A DNA stretch of 64,000 nucleotides, taken from assembly GCA_963826055.1 (NCBI GenBank), contig CAWGVO010000018.1:310001-374000 (forward strand), read 5' to 3'. The notes beneath the pieces were generated by a model, which was not told the DNA's origin, searched no databases, and saw only the letters and a list, made by a program, of their open reading frames with translations. Below, piece by piece: positions 17,719 to 26,916 of the stretch (the first letter of the stretch is position 1; each line of letters begins with the position of its first letter). This DNA comes from JBBDMC01 sp963826055. GTDB taxonomy: Bacteria; Pseudomonadota; Alphaproteobacteria; Rhizobiales; Kaistiaceae. The position numbers and the translations under genes were made by a program.

Positions 17719-19827
17719 ATGCGGCCCGATATCCTCAACCCCCTGTTCCGCCCGGTGACGAGCCTGCCCGGCATCGGGGCGAAGCTCGGCCAGGCGCTGG
17801 CGCGCCTCGTCGGCCAGGGCGAGTTGGGCGAGCCCCCGCGGGTCGCCGATCTCCTCTTCCACCTGCCGGTGGCGCTGATCGACCGCAGCCGCCAGCCGGA
17901 GATCGCGAGCGCGGCGGAGGGGGCGACCGTTACGCTGAAAGTGCGCGTCGACCGTCACCAGACGTCGCCGCGCGGCAACAGGCGTATCCCCTACCGCGTG
18001 TTCGCCCACGACGACACCGGCGAGATCGCCCTCACCTTCTTCCACGCCAGTTCGGACTGGCTGGAGAAGACGCTGCCGGTCGGCGAGACGCGCTATGTCA
18101 GCGGCGAGATGCAGTGGTTCAACGGCCGCCCGTCGATGGTCCACCCGGACTACATCGTCGCCGAGGCGGACTTCGCCGACCTGCCGCTGATCGAGCCGGT
18201 CTACCCGCTGACCGCCGGCCTGACGCGACGGGTGCTGGGGCGGGCGATCGCGGCAGCGCTCGCCGATCTGCCGGCGCTGCCGGAATGGCTCGATCCAGCG
18301 CTGATGGCGCGGGAACATTGGCCGGCGTTCGGCGAAGCGCTGGCGCGCGCCCACCATCCCGACACCGCCGCGGACCTCGAAGCGACCGCGCCGCACATCG
18401 CCCGCCTCGCCTGCGACGAGTTGCTGGCCAGCCAGCTTGCCCTCGCCCTGATGCGCGAGCACCAGCGTCGCAGCACCGGGCGGGCGCGCAAGGGTGACGG
18501 CAAGCTGCGCGCCAGGCTCACCGCCGCCCTCCCCTTCCGGCTCACCGCCAGCCAGCAGGCGGCGATCGCCGATATCGCGGCGGACCTCGCCGGCAACGAA
18601 CGCATGCTCCGCCTGCTCCAGGGCGACGTCGGCTCGGGCAAGACGGTGGTGGCGCTCCTCGCGGCCGCGGCCGTCATCGAGGCCGGCGGTCAGGCGGCGA
18701 TCATGGCGCCGACGGAGCTGCTGGTGCGCCAGCACGCGCGCACCATCGCGCCGCTCGCCGACGCCGCCGGCATCCGCATCGCCGTCCTGACCGGGCGCGA
18801 GAAGGGCAAGGAGCGCGACGCCATCCTCGCCGGCATCGCCGACGGGTCGATCCACCTCCTCATCGGCACCCATGCGCTGTTCCAGGCGGGCGTCGCCTTC
18901 CGCGACCTCGCCCTTGTGGTCGTCGACGAGCAGCACCGCTTCGGCGTCCACCAGCGGCTGGCGCTCACCGCCAAGGGCGGCGCCACCGACGTGCTGGTGA
19001 TGACGGCGACGCCGATCCCGCGCACGCTGGTGCTCACCTACTACGGCGACATGGACGTCTCGCAACTGACCGAGAAGCCAGCCGGGCGTCAGCCGATCGA
19101 GACGCGGGCGCTGCCCCTCTCCCGCCTCGACGCGGTGATCGAGCGCATCCGCGCCGCGGTCGCCGACAGCGCCAAGGCCTATTGGGTGTGCCCGCTGGTG
19201 GAGGAGTCGGAGGCGCTCGACGTCGCCGCCGCCGAGGAACGTTTCGCCGTGCTCTCCGCCGCGCTGGGTCCGGTGGTCGGTGTCGTCCACGGCCGGCTGA
19301 AGCCCGCGGAGCGCGACCGGGTGATGAACCGCTTCCTTGCCGGCGACATCAAGGTGCTGGTCGCCACGACCGTGGTCGAGGTCGGGGTCGACGTGCCCGA
19401 CGCCACCATCATGGTGATCGAGCACGCCGAGCGCTTCGGCCTCGCCCAGCTTCACCAGTTGCGCGGCCGGGTCGGGCGCGGCGTGAAGCCGTCTACGTGC
19501 CTCTTGCTCTACAAGGCGCCGCTCGGTGCGGTCGCCCGCCAGCGCCTCACCGTCATGCGCGACACCGAGGACGGCTTCGTCATCGCCGAGGAGGACCTGA
19601 AGCTGCGCGGCGGCGGCGAAATTCTCGGCACCCGCCAGTCGGGCATCCCCGGCTTCCGCATCGCCGACCTCGCCCACCATGCCGGTCTGATGGAGGTTGC
19701 CCGCGACGATGCGCGCCGGATCATCGAGACCGACCCGACCCTCTCCACCCCGCGCGGCGAGGCGCTCCGGCTGCTGCTCTATCTGTTCGGACGCGACGAG
19801 GCGATCAGGCTGCTGAGGGCGGGTTGA
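17719..19827 (+). CDS. recG: RecG, ATP-dependent DNA helicase
   Basis: A 702-residue helicase that remodels stalled replication forks and branch-migrates Holliday junctions. The N-terminal wedge domain contains the OB fold (about 60-160); the motor has Walker A GDVGSGKTVVALLA, the DEQH box VVDEQHRFGVHQR, TATPIPRTL, and the motif VI region LHQLRGRVGRG, ending with the TRG-type segment ILGTRQSG. The ATG at 17719 is preceded by GGGAGG and begins MRPDILNPLFRPVTSLPGIG, normal for alphaproteobacterial RecG. The 3' end overlaps the opposing DUF502 gene by 23 bases. Confidence 0.97.
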   Translation: MRPDILNPLFRPVTSLPGIGAKLGQALARLVGQGELGEPPRVADLLFHLPVALIDRSRQPEIASAAEGATVTLKVRVDRHQTSPRGNRRIPYRVFAHDDTGEIALTFFHASSDWLEKTLPVGETRYVSGEMQWFNGRPSMVHPDYIVAEADFADLPLIEPVYPLTAGLTRRVLGRAIAAALADLPALPEWLDPALMAREHWPAFGEALARAHHPDTAADLEATAPHIARLACDELLASQLALALMREHQRRSTGRARKGDGKLRARLTAALPFRLTASQQAAIADIAADLAGNERMLRLLQGDVGSGKTVVALLAAAAVIEAGGQAAIMAPTELLVRQHARTIAPLADAAGIRIAVLTGREKGKERDAILAGIADGSIHLLIGTHALFQAGVAFRDLALVVVDEQHRFGVHQRLALTAKGGATDVLVMTATPIPRTLVLTYYGDMDVSQLTEKPAGRQPIETRALPLSRLDAVIERIRAAVADSAKAYWVCPLVEESEALDVAAAEERFAVLSAALGPVVGVVHGRLKPAERDRVMNRFLAGDIKVLVATTVVEVGVDVPDATIMVIEHAERFGLAQLHQLRGRVGRGVKPSTCLLLYKAPLGAVARQRLTVMRDTEDGFVIAEEDLKLRGGGEILGTRQSGIPGFRIADLAHHAGLMEVARDDARRIIETDPTLSTPRGEALRLLLYLFGRDEAIRLLRAG

Positions 19828-20563
19828 TGCGGCGGATCGGGCGCGGACGGGGACCGCGCGACGAACCCTTGCCCTTCTGGGACTCGTCCACCAGCTCAGG
19901 CGTCACCAGCCCGGCAGAGATCACCATCTTGGCGGCGTCCTCGACGCTCATGTCCAGAATCACCAGGTCGCGGCGCTTGACGAACAACAGGAAGCCGGAG
20001 GTCGGGTTCGGCGTCGTAGGCAGGAAGACGCCGACCGACTCGTCGCCGGGTTCGCTGAGGCGGCGGGCAACCTCGCCGCGGGTCTCGCTGGCAACGAAGA
20101 CGATCGACCACAGGCCCTGGCGCGGGTACTCGATCAGCGCGACCTTCTGGAACGCGCTCGCCCGCCGTGACACCACCGTCTCGAAGATCTGCTTCAGGCC
20201 GCGATAGAGATTGCGCACCAGCGGCATGCGACCGAGCAGCCCCTCGCCCAAAGCGAGCAGCCGGCTGCCGACGAAGTTGGCGGTGAGGAACCCGAGCAGC
20301 GTCAGGAAAATGAGCGCCACGACCAGGCCGAAGCCCGGGATGGGGACCGGCAGCAGCCGGTCAAGCCTATAGATCGACGGGATCAGCGGCTCGACCAGCC
20401 CGTCGACCCACGTCACGAACGTCCAGGTGATGTAGACGGTCAGAAACAGCGGCGCCGCGATGACGAGACCGGTCAGGAAGTAGTTCCGCAGGCGGTGCAT
20501 CGGCCCGGAGCGCCGGGCCTGCTCGGCTCCAGTCGGATCGGCGGGGTCGCCGCTCAGGCTCAT
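19805..20563 (-). CDS. DUF502 family membrane protein
   Basis: A 252-residue inner-membrane protein of the DUF502 family, function unknown. Two transmembrane segments are evident, at about residues 28-50 (YFLTGLVIAAPLFLTVYITW) and 78-100 (FGLVVALIFLTLLGFLTANF). The conserved loop PLVRNLYRGLKQIFETV lies between these and a cytoplasmic beta-rich domain with FLPTTPNPTSGFLLFV, the family's most conserved motif. The C-terminal tail is basic and proline-rich. It sits between recG and glmS, a neighbourhood kept in many Hyphomicrobiales, but this does not give it a function. The 3' end overlaps recG convergently. Confidence 0.9.
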   Translation of the reverse strand: MSLSGDPADPTGAEQARRSGPMHRLRNYFLTGLVIAAPLFLTVYITWTFVTWVDGLVEPLIPSIYRLDRLLPVPIPGFGLVVALIFLTLLGFLTANFVGSRLLALGEGLLGRMPLVRNLYRGLKQIFETVVSRRASAFQKVALIEYPRQGLWSIVFVASETRGEVARRLSEPGDESVGVFLPTTPNPTSGFLLFVKRRDLVILDMSVEDAAKMVISAGLVTPELVDESQKGKGSSRGPRPRPIRRINPPSAA

Positions 20564-20652
20564 ATCCTGCTCCTGCGTGAACGTCGGCGCCGGTGCTTCG
20601 CCGACGCGCGGCGCGGATCATGCCAGAGTTCGCGCCCGGGCGCGACCGCTCC

Positions 20653-22479
20653 TCACTCGACCGTGACGGATTTGGCGAGGTTGCGCGGCTGGTCGACGTC
20701 GGTGCCCAGAAATACGGCCGTATGGTAGGCCATAAGTTGCACCGGAATGGCGTAGACCAGCGGCGTGATCGTGGCCGGCATCTCCGGCAGGACGAGTGTT
20801 TCGACGGCATCGATCGCCGCCGCCTCGCGGCCCTTGGCGTCGGTAATGAGAATGATGCGGCCGCCCCGCGCGGCGACCTCCTGCATGTTCGACACCGTCT
20901 TCTCGAAGATGTAGTCGAACGGCGCGATCACCACGACAGGCATCTCCTCGTCGATCAGCGCGATCGGTCCGTGCTTGAGCTCGCCGGCGGCGTAGCCCTC
21001 GGCATGGATGTAGGAGATTTCCTTGAGCTTCAGCGCCCCTTCCAGCGCCAGCGGGTAGCTGGTGCCGCGGCCGAGGTAGAGCACGTGATGGACGTGAGCG
21101 AGCTCGCGGGCGAGCGCCTCGATCTTGGTCTCCAGCCGCAGCGTCTCACTCATGAAGCGCGGCACCTCGCTCAGCGCCGCCACCAGCTTCTGCTCGTCGG
21201 TGTCGGAGAGGTGGCCGCGCGCCTTGCCGGCGGCGAGCGCAAGCGCCGCCAGCGCGGCGAGCTGGCAGGTGAAGGCCTTGGTGGAGGCGACGCCGATCTC
21301 CGGTCCGGCGAGCGTCGGCAGGACGAAGCTCGCCTCGCGGGCGATGGTCGACTGGGGCACGTTGACGATAGCCGCCACCTGCTGGCCGTGCTCCTTCGCA
21401 TAGCGGAGCGAGGCCAGCGTGTCGGCGGTCTCGCCCGATTGCGAGACCACGATCGACAGGCCGGCGGGCGTCAGCGGCTGCTCGCGGTAGCGGAACTCGG
21501 ACGCGATGTCGATGTCGACGGGAAGGCGGGCGAAGCGCTCGAACCAGTACTTGGCGACGAGGCCGGCGTAGTAGGCCGTGCCGCAGGCGGTGATCGACAG
21601 GCGGTCGACGGACTTGAAGTCGACGCTCCAGTCGGCCGGCATCAGCACCCGGCCGTTGCTGAAATCGAGATAGCGGGCGAGCGTGTGGCCAACCACCTCC
21701 GGCTGCTCGTGGATCTCCTTGGCCATGAAGTGGCGGAAGTTGCCGCGGTCGACGAGGAGGCCGGAGGCGACGGTCGTCACGACCGGCCGCTCCACCACGG
21801 CGCCGCTGGCGTCATGGATGACGGCGCCGGCGCGGGTCAGCACCGCCCAGTCACCGTCCTCGAGGTAGGTGATGCGGTCGGTGAACGGGGCAAGCGCGAT
21901 CGCATCGGAGCCGAAGAACATCTCGTCGTGGCCATGGCCGATGGCGAGCGGGCTGCCGCGGCGGGCGCCGATCATAAGGTCGTCCTGACCATCGAACAGG
22001 ACGGCGATGGCGAAAGCGCCGCGCAGACGCTTGAGCGCTGCGGTGACCGCCTCCTCGGGCGGGTGGCCCGCGTCAAGCTCGCGGCTGATCAGGTGGGCAA
22101 TCACCTCGGTGTCGGTCTCGGTGGCAAACACCGCCCCGCCCGCTTCCAGTTCGGTCCGCAGTTCGCGGAAGTTCTCGATGATGCCGTTGTGGACCAGCGC
22201 CAGACGGCCGGTAGCGTGGGGGTGAGCGTTTACCTCGGTCGGGGCGCCGTGGGTCGCCCAGCGGGTGTGGCCGATGCCGGAGTGGCCGCTGAGCGGGGCG
22301 CGGGCGAGCCGGGCCTCCAGGTTGGTGAGCTTGCCCTCGGCGCGGCAGCGGGCGAGATGGCCGTTCTCCAGCGTGGCGACCCCGGCCGAGTCGTAGCCGC
22401 GGTACTCCAGCCGCTTCAGCGCATCGACGAGCATCGGCGCAACCGGCGTCTGACCAAGAATCCCGACGATCCCGCACAT
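20653..22479 (-). CDS. glmS: GlmS, glutamine-fructose-6-phosphate aminotransferase
   Basis: A complete 608-residue enzyme that makes glucosamine-6-phosphate from fructose-6-phosphate and glutamine, the first step to UDP-GlcNAc. The start is the ATG giving MCGIVGILG, because Cys2 is the amidotransferase nucleophile and must be N-terminal; a longer frame upstream is not used. Seen further on are RWATHGAPT, HNGIIENF and, in the isomerase half, SQSGETADT, YLGRGTSYPLALEGALK and EGYAAGELKHGPIA. glmU lies 148 bases upstream on the same strand, so the UDP-GlcNAc genes are together. No ribozyme-like leader is expected or seen. Confidence 0.97.
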   Translation of the reverse strand: MCGIVGILGQTPVAPMLVDALKRLEYRGYDSAGVATLENGHLARCRAEGKLTNLEARLARAPLSGHSGIGHTRWATHGAPTEVNAHPHATGRLALVHNGIIENFRELRTELEAGGAVFATETDTEVIAHLISRELDAGHPPEEAVTAALKRLRGAFAIAVLFDGQDDLMIGARRGSPLAIGHGHDEMFFGSDAIALAPFTDRITYLEDGDWAVLTRAGAVIHDASGAVVERPVVTTVASGLLVDRGNFRHFMAKEIHEQPEVVGHTLARYLDFSNGRVLMPADWSVDFKSVDRLSITACGTAYYAGLVAKYWFERFARLPVDIDIASEFRYREQPLTPAGLSIVVSQSGETADTLASLRYAKEHGQQVAAIVNVPQSTIAREASFVLPTLAGPEIGVASTKAFTCQLAALAALALAAGKARGHLSDTDEQKLVAALSEVPRFMSETLRLETKIEALARELAHVHHVLYLGRGTSYPLALEGALKLKEISYIHAEGYAAGELKHGPIALIDEEMPVVVIAPFDYIFEKTVSNMQEVAARGGRIILITDAKGREAAAIDAVETLVLPEMPATITPLVYAIPVQLMAYHTAVFLGTDVDQPRNLAKSVTVE

Positions 22480-22559
22480 GAACTGGGTTCTCCCCTGCCC
22501 GGCGGCGGCCCGTGAACGGACCCGCAAGGCAAACAACGCGTTACTTCACAAATATACGA

Positions 22560-22580
22560 CACCGGCGGGTTTCTCCGGTG
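22560..22580 (-). terminator. Possible hairpin terminator after glmU
   Basis: CACCGG and CCGGTG flank a nine-base loop 48 bases beyond the glmU stop codon. There is no strong uridine run after it on the minus strand, so it may be a weak terminator, a processing site, or chance in GC-rich DNA. It lies between glmU and glmS, which could otherwise be co-transcribed. Confidence 0.25.
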
Positions 22581-22627
22581 CCGCGTTTTGTTCCCATCGT
22601 TAACCGGGCGAACGAAACGGGGAAGTC

Positions 22628-23995
22628 TTAACGCGACTTGGTTGCTGTCCGGTTTCCAACCGCCTCCTTGAATTCACGATACCGCTTCGCCCAGTCCGCC
22701 ACGTCTTCCTGGCGGCCGCGGGCAATCCCGAGCGCGTCGGCCGGGACGTCGTGGGTAATGACGCTGCCGGCCGCGATATAGGCGCCGGCGCCGACCGTCA
22801 CGGGGGCGACCAGCACCGAATTGGAGCCGGTGGACACGCCCGCCCCGATCTCGGTCGTGTGCTTGGCATAGCCGTCGTAGTTGGCGGTAATGGTGCCGGC
22901 GCCGATGTTGGCGCCCGCCCCGACGTGGGCGTCGCCGATGTAGGAGAGGTGATTGGCCTTGGCGCCGTCGTCCAGGGTCGCGTTCTTCAGCTCGACAAAA
23001 TCGCCGATGTGGACGTTCGGCCCGACCGTCGTCTTCGGCCGGATGCGGGCGAAAGGACCGACGGTGGCGCCCGTCGCGATCGTCGCACCCTCGATATGGC
23101 AGAAGCCGCGGATAGTGACCCCATCGGCGATGCTGACGCCCGGGCCGAAGAACACGTTCGGCTCGATGACGACGTCGCGGCCGATTTTCGTATCGTGGCT
23201 GAACCATACCGTCGACGGCGCGATCAGGGTGACGCCATCGGCCATCGCCTTCTCGCGCGCCCGGCGCTGGAACAGGCCCTCGGCGTGGGCGAGCTGGCCG
23301 CGCGCGTTGACGCCGGTGACTTCATCGGCGTCCGCCTCCACCACGACGACCTTGCGCCTGGCGCGGTTGGCGATCTCGACCGCGTCGGTCAGGTAGAACT
23401 CGTGCTTGGCGTTGTCGTCGCCGATCTTCTTGAGGGTGTTCAGAAGCATGTTGCCGCGGAACGCCATGAGGCCGGCGTTGCAGAGGCCGATCTTCTTCTC
23501 CTCGGCGCTCGCGTCCTTCTCCTCGCGGATGGCGACGAGCTGGCGCCCGTCGACGACCAGGCGGCCGTAGCCGGCGGGGTCGGCGGGGCGGAAGCCGAGC
23601 GCCACCACGTCGGCGCCGCGCGCCAGCGCCTGGCGGGCGCGGCGGATGGTGCCGGCGGTGACGAGCGGGGTGTCGGCGTAGAGCACGATCACGTCGTCGG
23701 CCGGTTTGGCGAACGCCTTTCTGGCGGCAAGCACGGCGTGGGCGGTGCCGCGACGCTCGCTCTGTTCGTGGACGCTCGCCTCAGGCGCCAGCGCCGCCAC
23801 GGTCCTGGCCACCGCGCCGCCATCGGGGCCGACGACGACCGCGCGCGCGGTGGCGCCGGCGGCGGCCGCGGCGGCGAGCACATGGCCGACCATGGGGAGG
23901 CCGCCGACCTTGTGCAGCGCCTTCGGCAGGTCCGAGCGCATGCGGGTCCCCTCGCCGGCGGCAAGGATGATGGCAAGGAAGGTCCGGTTCGGCAT
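22628..23995 (-). CDS. glmU: GlmU, bifunctional GlcNAc-1-P uridyltransferase / GlcN-1-P acetyltransferase
   Basis: A 455-residue bifunctional enzyme that acetylates glucosamine-1-phosphate and then joins it to UTP, giving UDP-GlcNAc for peptidoglycan and lipopolysaccharide. The N-terminal pyrophosphorylase domain has LAAGEGTRMRSDLPKALHK at about residues 8-26. The C-terminal left-handed beta-helix is built of hexapeptide repeats (VTIRGFCHIEGATIATGATVGPFAR region) and holds LSYIGDAHVGAGANIGAGTI with the NYDGYAKHTTEIG segment of the acetyltransferase site. The start at 23995 is chosen because it begins the nucleotide-binding domain directly. Intact. Confidence 0.97.
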   Translation of the reverse strand: MPNRTFLAIILAAGEGTRMRSDLPKALHKVGGLPMVGHVLAAAAAAGATARAVVVGPDGGAVARTVAALAPEASVHEQSERRGTAHAVLAARKAFAKPADDVIVLYADTPLVTAGTIRRARQALARGADVVALGFRPADPAGYGRLVVDGRQLVAIREEKDASAEEKKIGLCNAGLMAFRGNMLLNTLKKIGDDNAKHEFYLTDAVEIANRARRKVVVVEADADEVTGVNARGQLAHAEGLFQRRAREKAMADGVTLIAPSTVWFSHDTKIGRDVVIEPNVFFGPGVSIADGVTIRGFCHIEGATIATGATVGPFARIRPKTTVGPNVHIGDFVELKNATLDDGAKANHLSYIGDAHVGAGANIGAGTITANYDGYAKHTTEIGAGVSTGSNSVLVAPVTVGAGAYIAAGSVITHDVPADALGIARGRQEDVADWAKRYREFKEAVGNRTATKSR

Positions 23996-24106
23996 TGTCG
24001 CCCTCTTCTCAGCCCAACGGCCGCGGGCCATTCGCCACCTGGCTGTGGCTGAAACGTGGCGGCGGCGCGGCCATCATGCCCGAACCCGGCCGATTCGGCG
24101 CGGGGA

Positions 24107-24898
24107 TCAGCCGATGCTGGCGAGGCCGGGAAAGGCGTCGAGCAGCCAGTAGGAGATCGTCGCCATGCCGCCGGTGATGAACAGGATGCCGGTCAGCACC
24201 AGCAGGCCGCCCATGGTCTTCTCGACCGCGCCGAGGTGGGACCGGAACCGCTTGAGGAAGCGCATGAAGGCGCCGGCGAACAAGCCCGCCAGCACGAACG
24301 GTACGCCGAGGCCGAGCGAATAGGCGGCAAGCAGGCTGGCGCCATGCGTCACCGTCGCCGTCGTCCCGGCGATGCCGAGGATCGCCGCCAGCACCGGCCC
24401 GATGCACGGCGTCCAGCCGAAGGCGAACGCTAGGCCCATGAGGTAGGCCGTGCCGGGGCCCGCGGCGCGCTGGCCGACCTGGGCGCGCGCTTCCCGGTTG
24501 AGCAGCCCGATCCGGAACACGCCGAGAAAGTGCAATCCCATGACGATGATGACGAGGCCGGCAACGGCGCCGACCGCCGAGACGGTGATGGGTTGCCCGC
24601 CGCTCAGCACGAACGGCAATGTGAATTCATACGCAAAGAGACCGCGGACGAACTGACCGAAGGCGCTCGCGGTCGCGCCCAATGCCACGAAGACGGTGGT
24701 GAAGCCGAGGACGAAGGCGACCGAAAGGAGGAGCATGCGTCGGCGCGAAAACCGCGCTTCGCCCTCACCGGTGAGCTGGTTCAGGCTGACGCCGGCCATG
24801 TAGCAGAGGTAGGGCGGCACCAGTGGCAGCACGCAGGGCGACAGGAACGAGATCAGCCCTGCGAGGGCGGCACCGCCATAGGTGACGTCGATGGCCAT
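24107..24898 (-). CDS. ccdA: CcdA, cytochrome c biogenesis / thiol-disulfide transmembrane protein
   Basis: A 263-residue membrane protein with six hydrophobic helices that carries reducing power from cytoplasmic thioredoxin to periplasmic partners, for example those keeping apocytochrome c cysteines reduced. The redox cysteines are placed as in the family: LSPCVLPLVPPYLCYMAG in helix 1 and GWTPCIGPVLAAIL in helix 4. It stands alone between glmU and moaA on the minus strand. The periplasmic haem proteins encoded at 26.9-30.0 kb would need this sort of system, though there is no direct link. Confidence 0.92.
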   Translation of the reverse strand: MAIDVTYGGAALAGLISFLSPCVLPLVPPYLCYMAGVSLNQLTGEGEARFSRRRMLLLSVAFVLGFTTVFVALGATASAFGQFVRGLFAYEFTLPFVLSGGQPITVSAVGAVAGLVIIVMGLHFLGVFRIGLLNREARAQVGQRAAGPGTAYLMGLAFAFGWTPCIGPVLAAILGIAGTTATVTHGASLLAAYSLGLGVPFVLAGLFAGAFMRFLKRFRSHLGAVEKTMGGLLVLTGILFITGGMATISYWLLDAFPGLASIG

Positions 24899-25010
24899 GG
24901 TCCGAAACGGGTTCCTTCGCGGGGATTACGCCGGCTTATACGGCGCGACCATGGCATACCACAGTCACCTTTCCGCGAGGCAAATGGGCGCGGTCATGGC
25001 GGGCCGTTGC

Positions 25011-25114
25011 TCTCCTCCCCCCGAAAGGGAGGTCGGCGAGCGAACCCGGGTGGGGGTCCCGGCATTGCCCCCTCCCCGCGCCTTCGTCGCGACCCTCCCC
25101 TTTCAGGGGAGGGA
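25011..25114. repeat. Palindrome-rich intergenic repeat element
   Basis: This ~104-base stretch between ccdA and moaA is made of matched GC palindromes: CCTCCCCCCGAAAGGGAGG at the left, a central GTCGGCGAGCG...CCCGGGTGGGGG part, and CCCTCCCC-TTTCA-GGGGAGGG (25093-25113) at the right. Elements of this type are widely dispersed between genes in Hyphomicrobiales. It does not look coding. The right-hand hairpin is close to the moaA stop and might also end that transcript, but no uridine run follows. Confidence 0.6.
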
Positions 25115-25134
25115 GAAAATTGACTTTGAGGGGC

Positions 25135-26160
<1,026 letters not shown>

Positions 26161-26228
26161 CGTCCGGTATTATGGGGCAGAACCGGGGAGCGATCAATCC
26201 GGCCGTACATATCGCCCCGCCCGGCGGA

Positions 26229-26802
26229 CTACGTCAGTTCCAGGGCGAACGGCGAGGCGATTTCCTCCAGCAGCGGCAGGCCGCGGTCCTTTTTGGACAC
26301 GATCGCCTTGCCGGCCGCCACGGGCCAGTCGATGCAGATGGTGGGGTCGGAAAAGCGGATGCCGGCGTCCCCCTCAGCCTGATGGTATCGGTCGCACCTG
26401 AAGACGACGGCGGTGTCTGGCTCCAGCGTGCAGTAGCCGTGGGCAAAGCCCTCCGGAACGAAAAGCTGGTGTCCGCTATCGGCGGTCAACGTCACCCCAA
26501 CCCAGCGGCTGAAGGTGGGCGAGCCGCGTCGCAGGTCCACGGCAACCGCGAAGGCAGCCCCCCGCACCGTTCGCACCAGCCTGGCCTGCACGTAGGGCGG
26601 CACCTGGTAGTGAAGGCCCGCGGATGGTGCCCGCCGCCGTCGAAAACGCCTCGTTATCCTGCACAAAAACCGCCGGCAGACCGAATTCCTCGAAGGGGCG
26701 GGCGCGGTAGGTTTCCCTGTAATATCCGCGGGAATCCTCGATTTTCTGGGGTTTGATCAGCAGCAGCCCAGCGATGGCAAGCTCGGTAGCGGTAAAACGC
26801 AT
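26229..26802 (-). pseudogene. rfbC: RfbC, dTDP-4-dehydrorhamnose 3,5-epimerase, frameshifted
   Basis: A cupin-fold epimerase for dTDP-L-rhamnose, a precursor of surface polysaccharide. The N-terminal part (LLLIKPQKIEDSRGYYRET, then VFVQDNEAFS) and the C-terminal part (GLHYQVPP, LVRTVRGAAF, FVPEGFAHGYCTLE) are both typical but lie in different frames. One extra C near 26617 explains it: removing it restores GTIRGLHYQVPP, where the H is the catalytic histidine segment. The corrected protein would be about 190 residues, the usual length. None of rfbA, rfbB or rfbD is adjacent, so it is an orphan even if intact. Confidence 0.85.
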
Positions 26803-26916
26803 GGTGACGATGGTGGGGCCGAAATAAGGATTTTTCTCGGCGGACCCTAGTCGGCGCCGAGGGCCGGCGGAACCACGAACCGCAATTATGGTTGCCGGCC
26901 CGGCCGCCGGTCCGGC

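Noticed and set aside
20593..22515. A 640-codon open frame antisense to glmS
   Set aside because: Same reason: glmS is intact and the antisense product is low-complexity and without a start context.
25011..25114. CRISPR array
   Set aside because: The palindromic parts differ from one another and there are no regularly spaced identical repeats; no cas gene is present.
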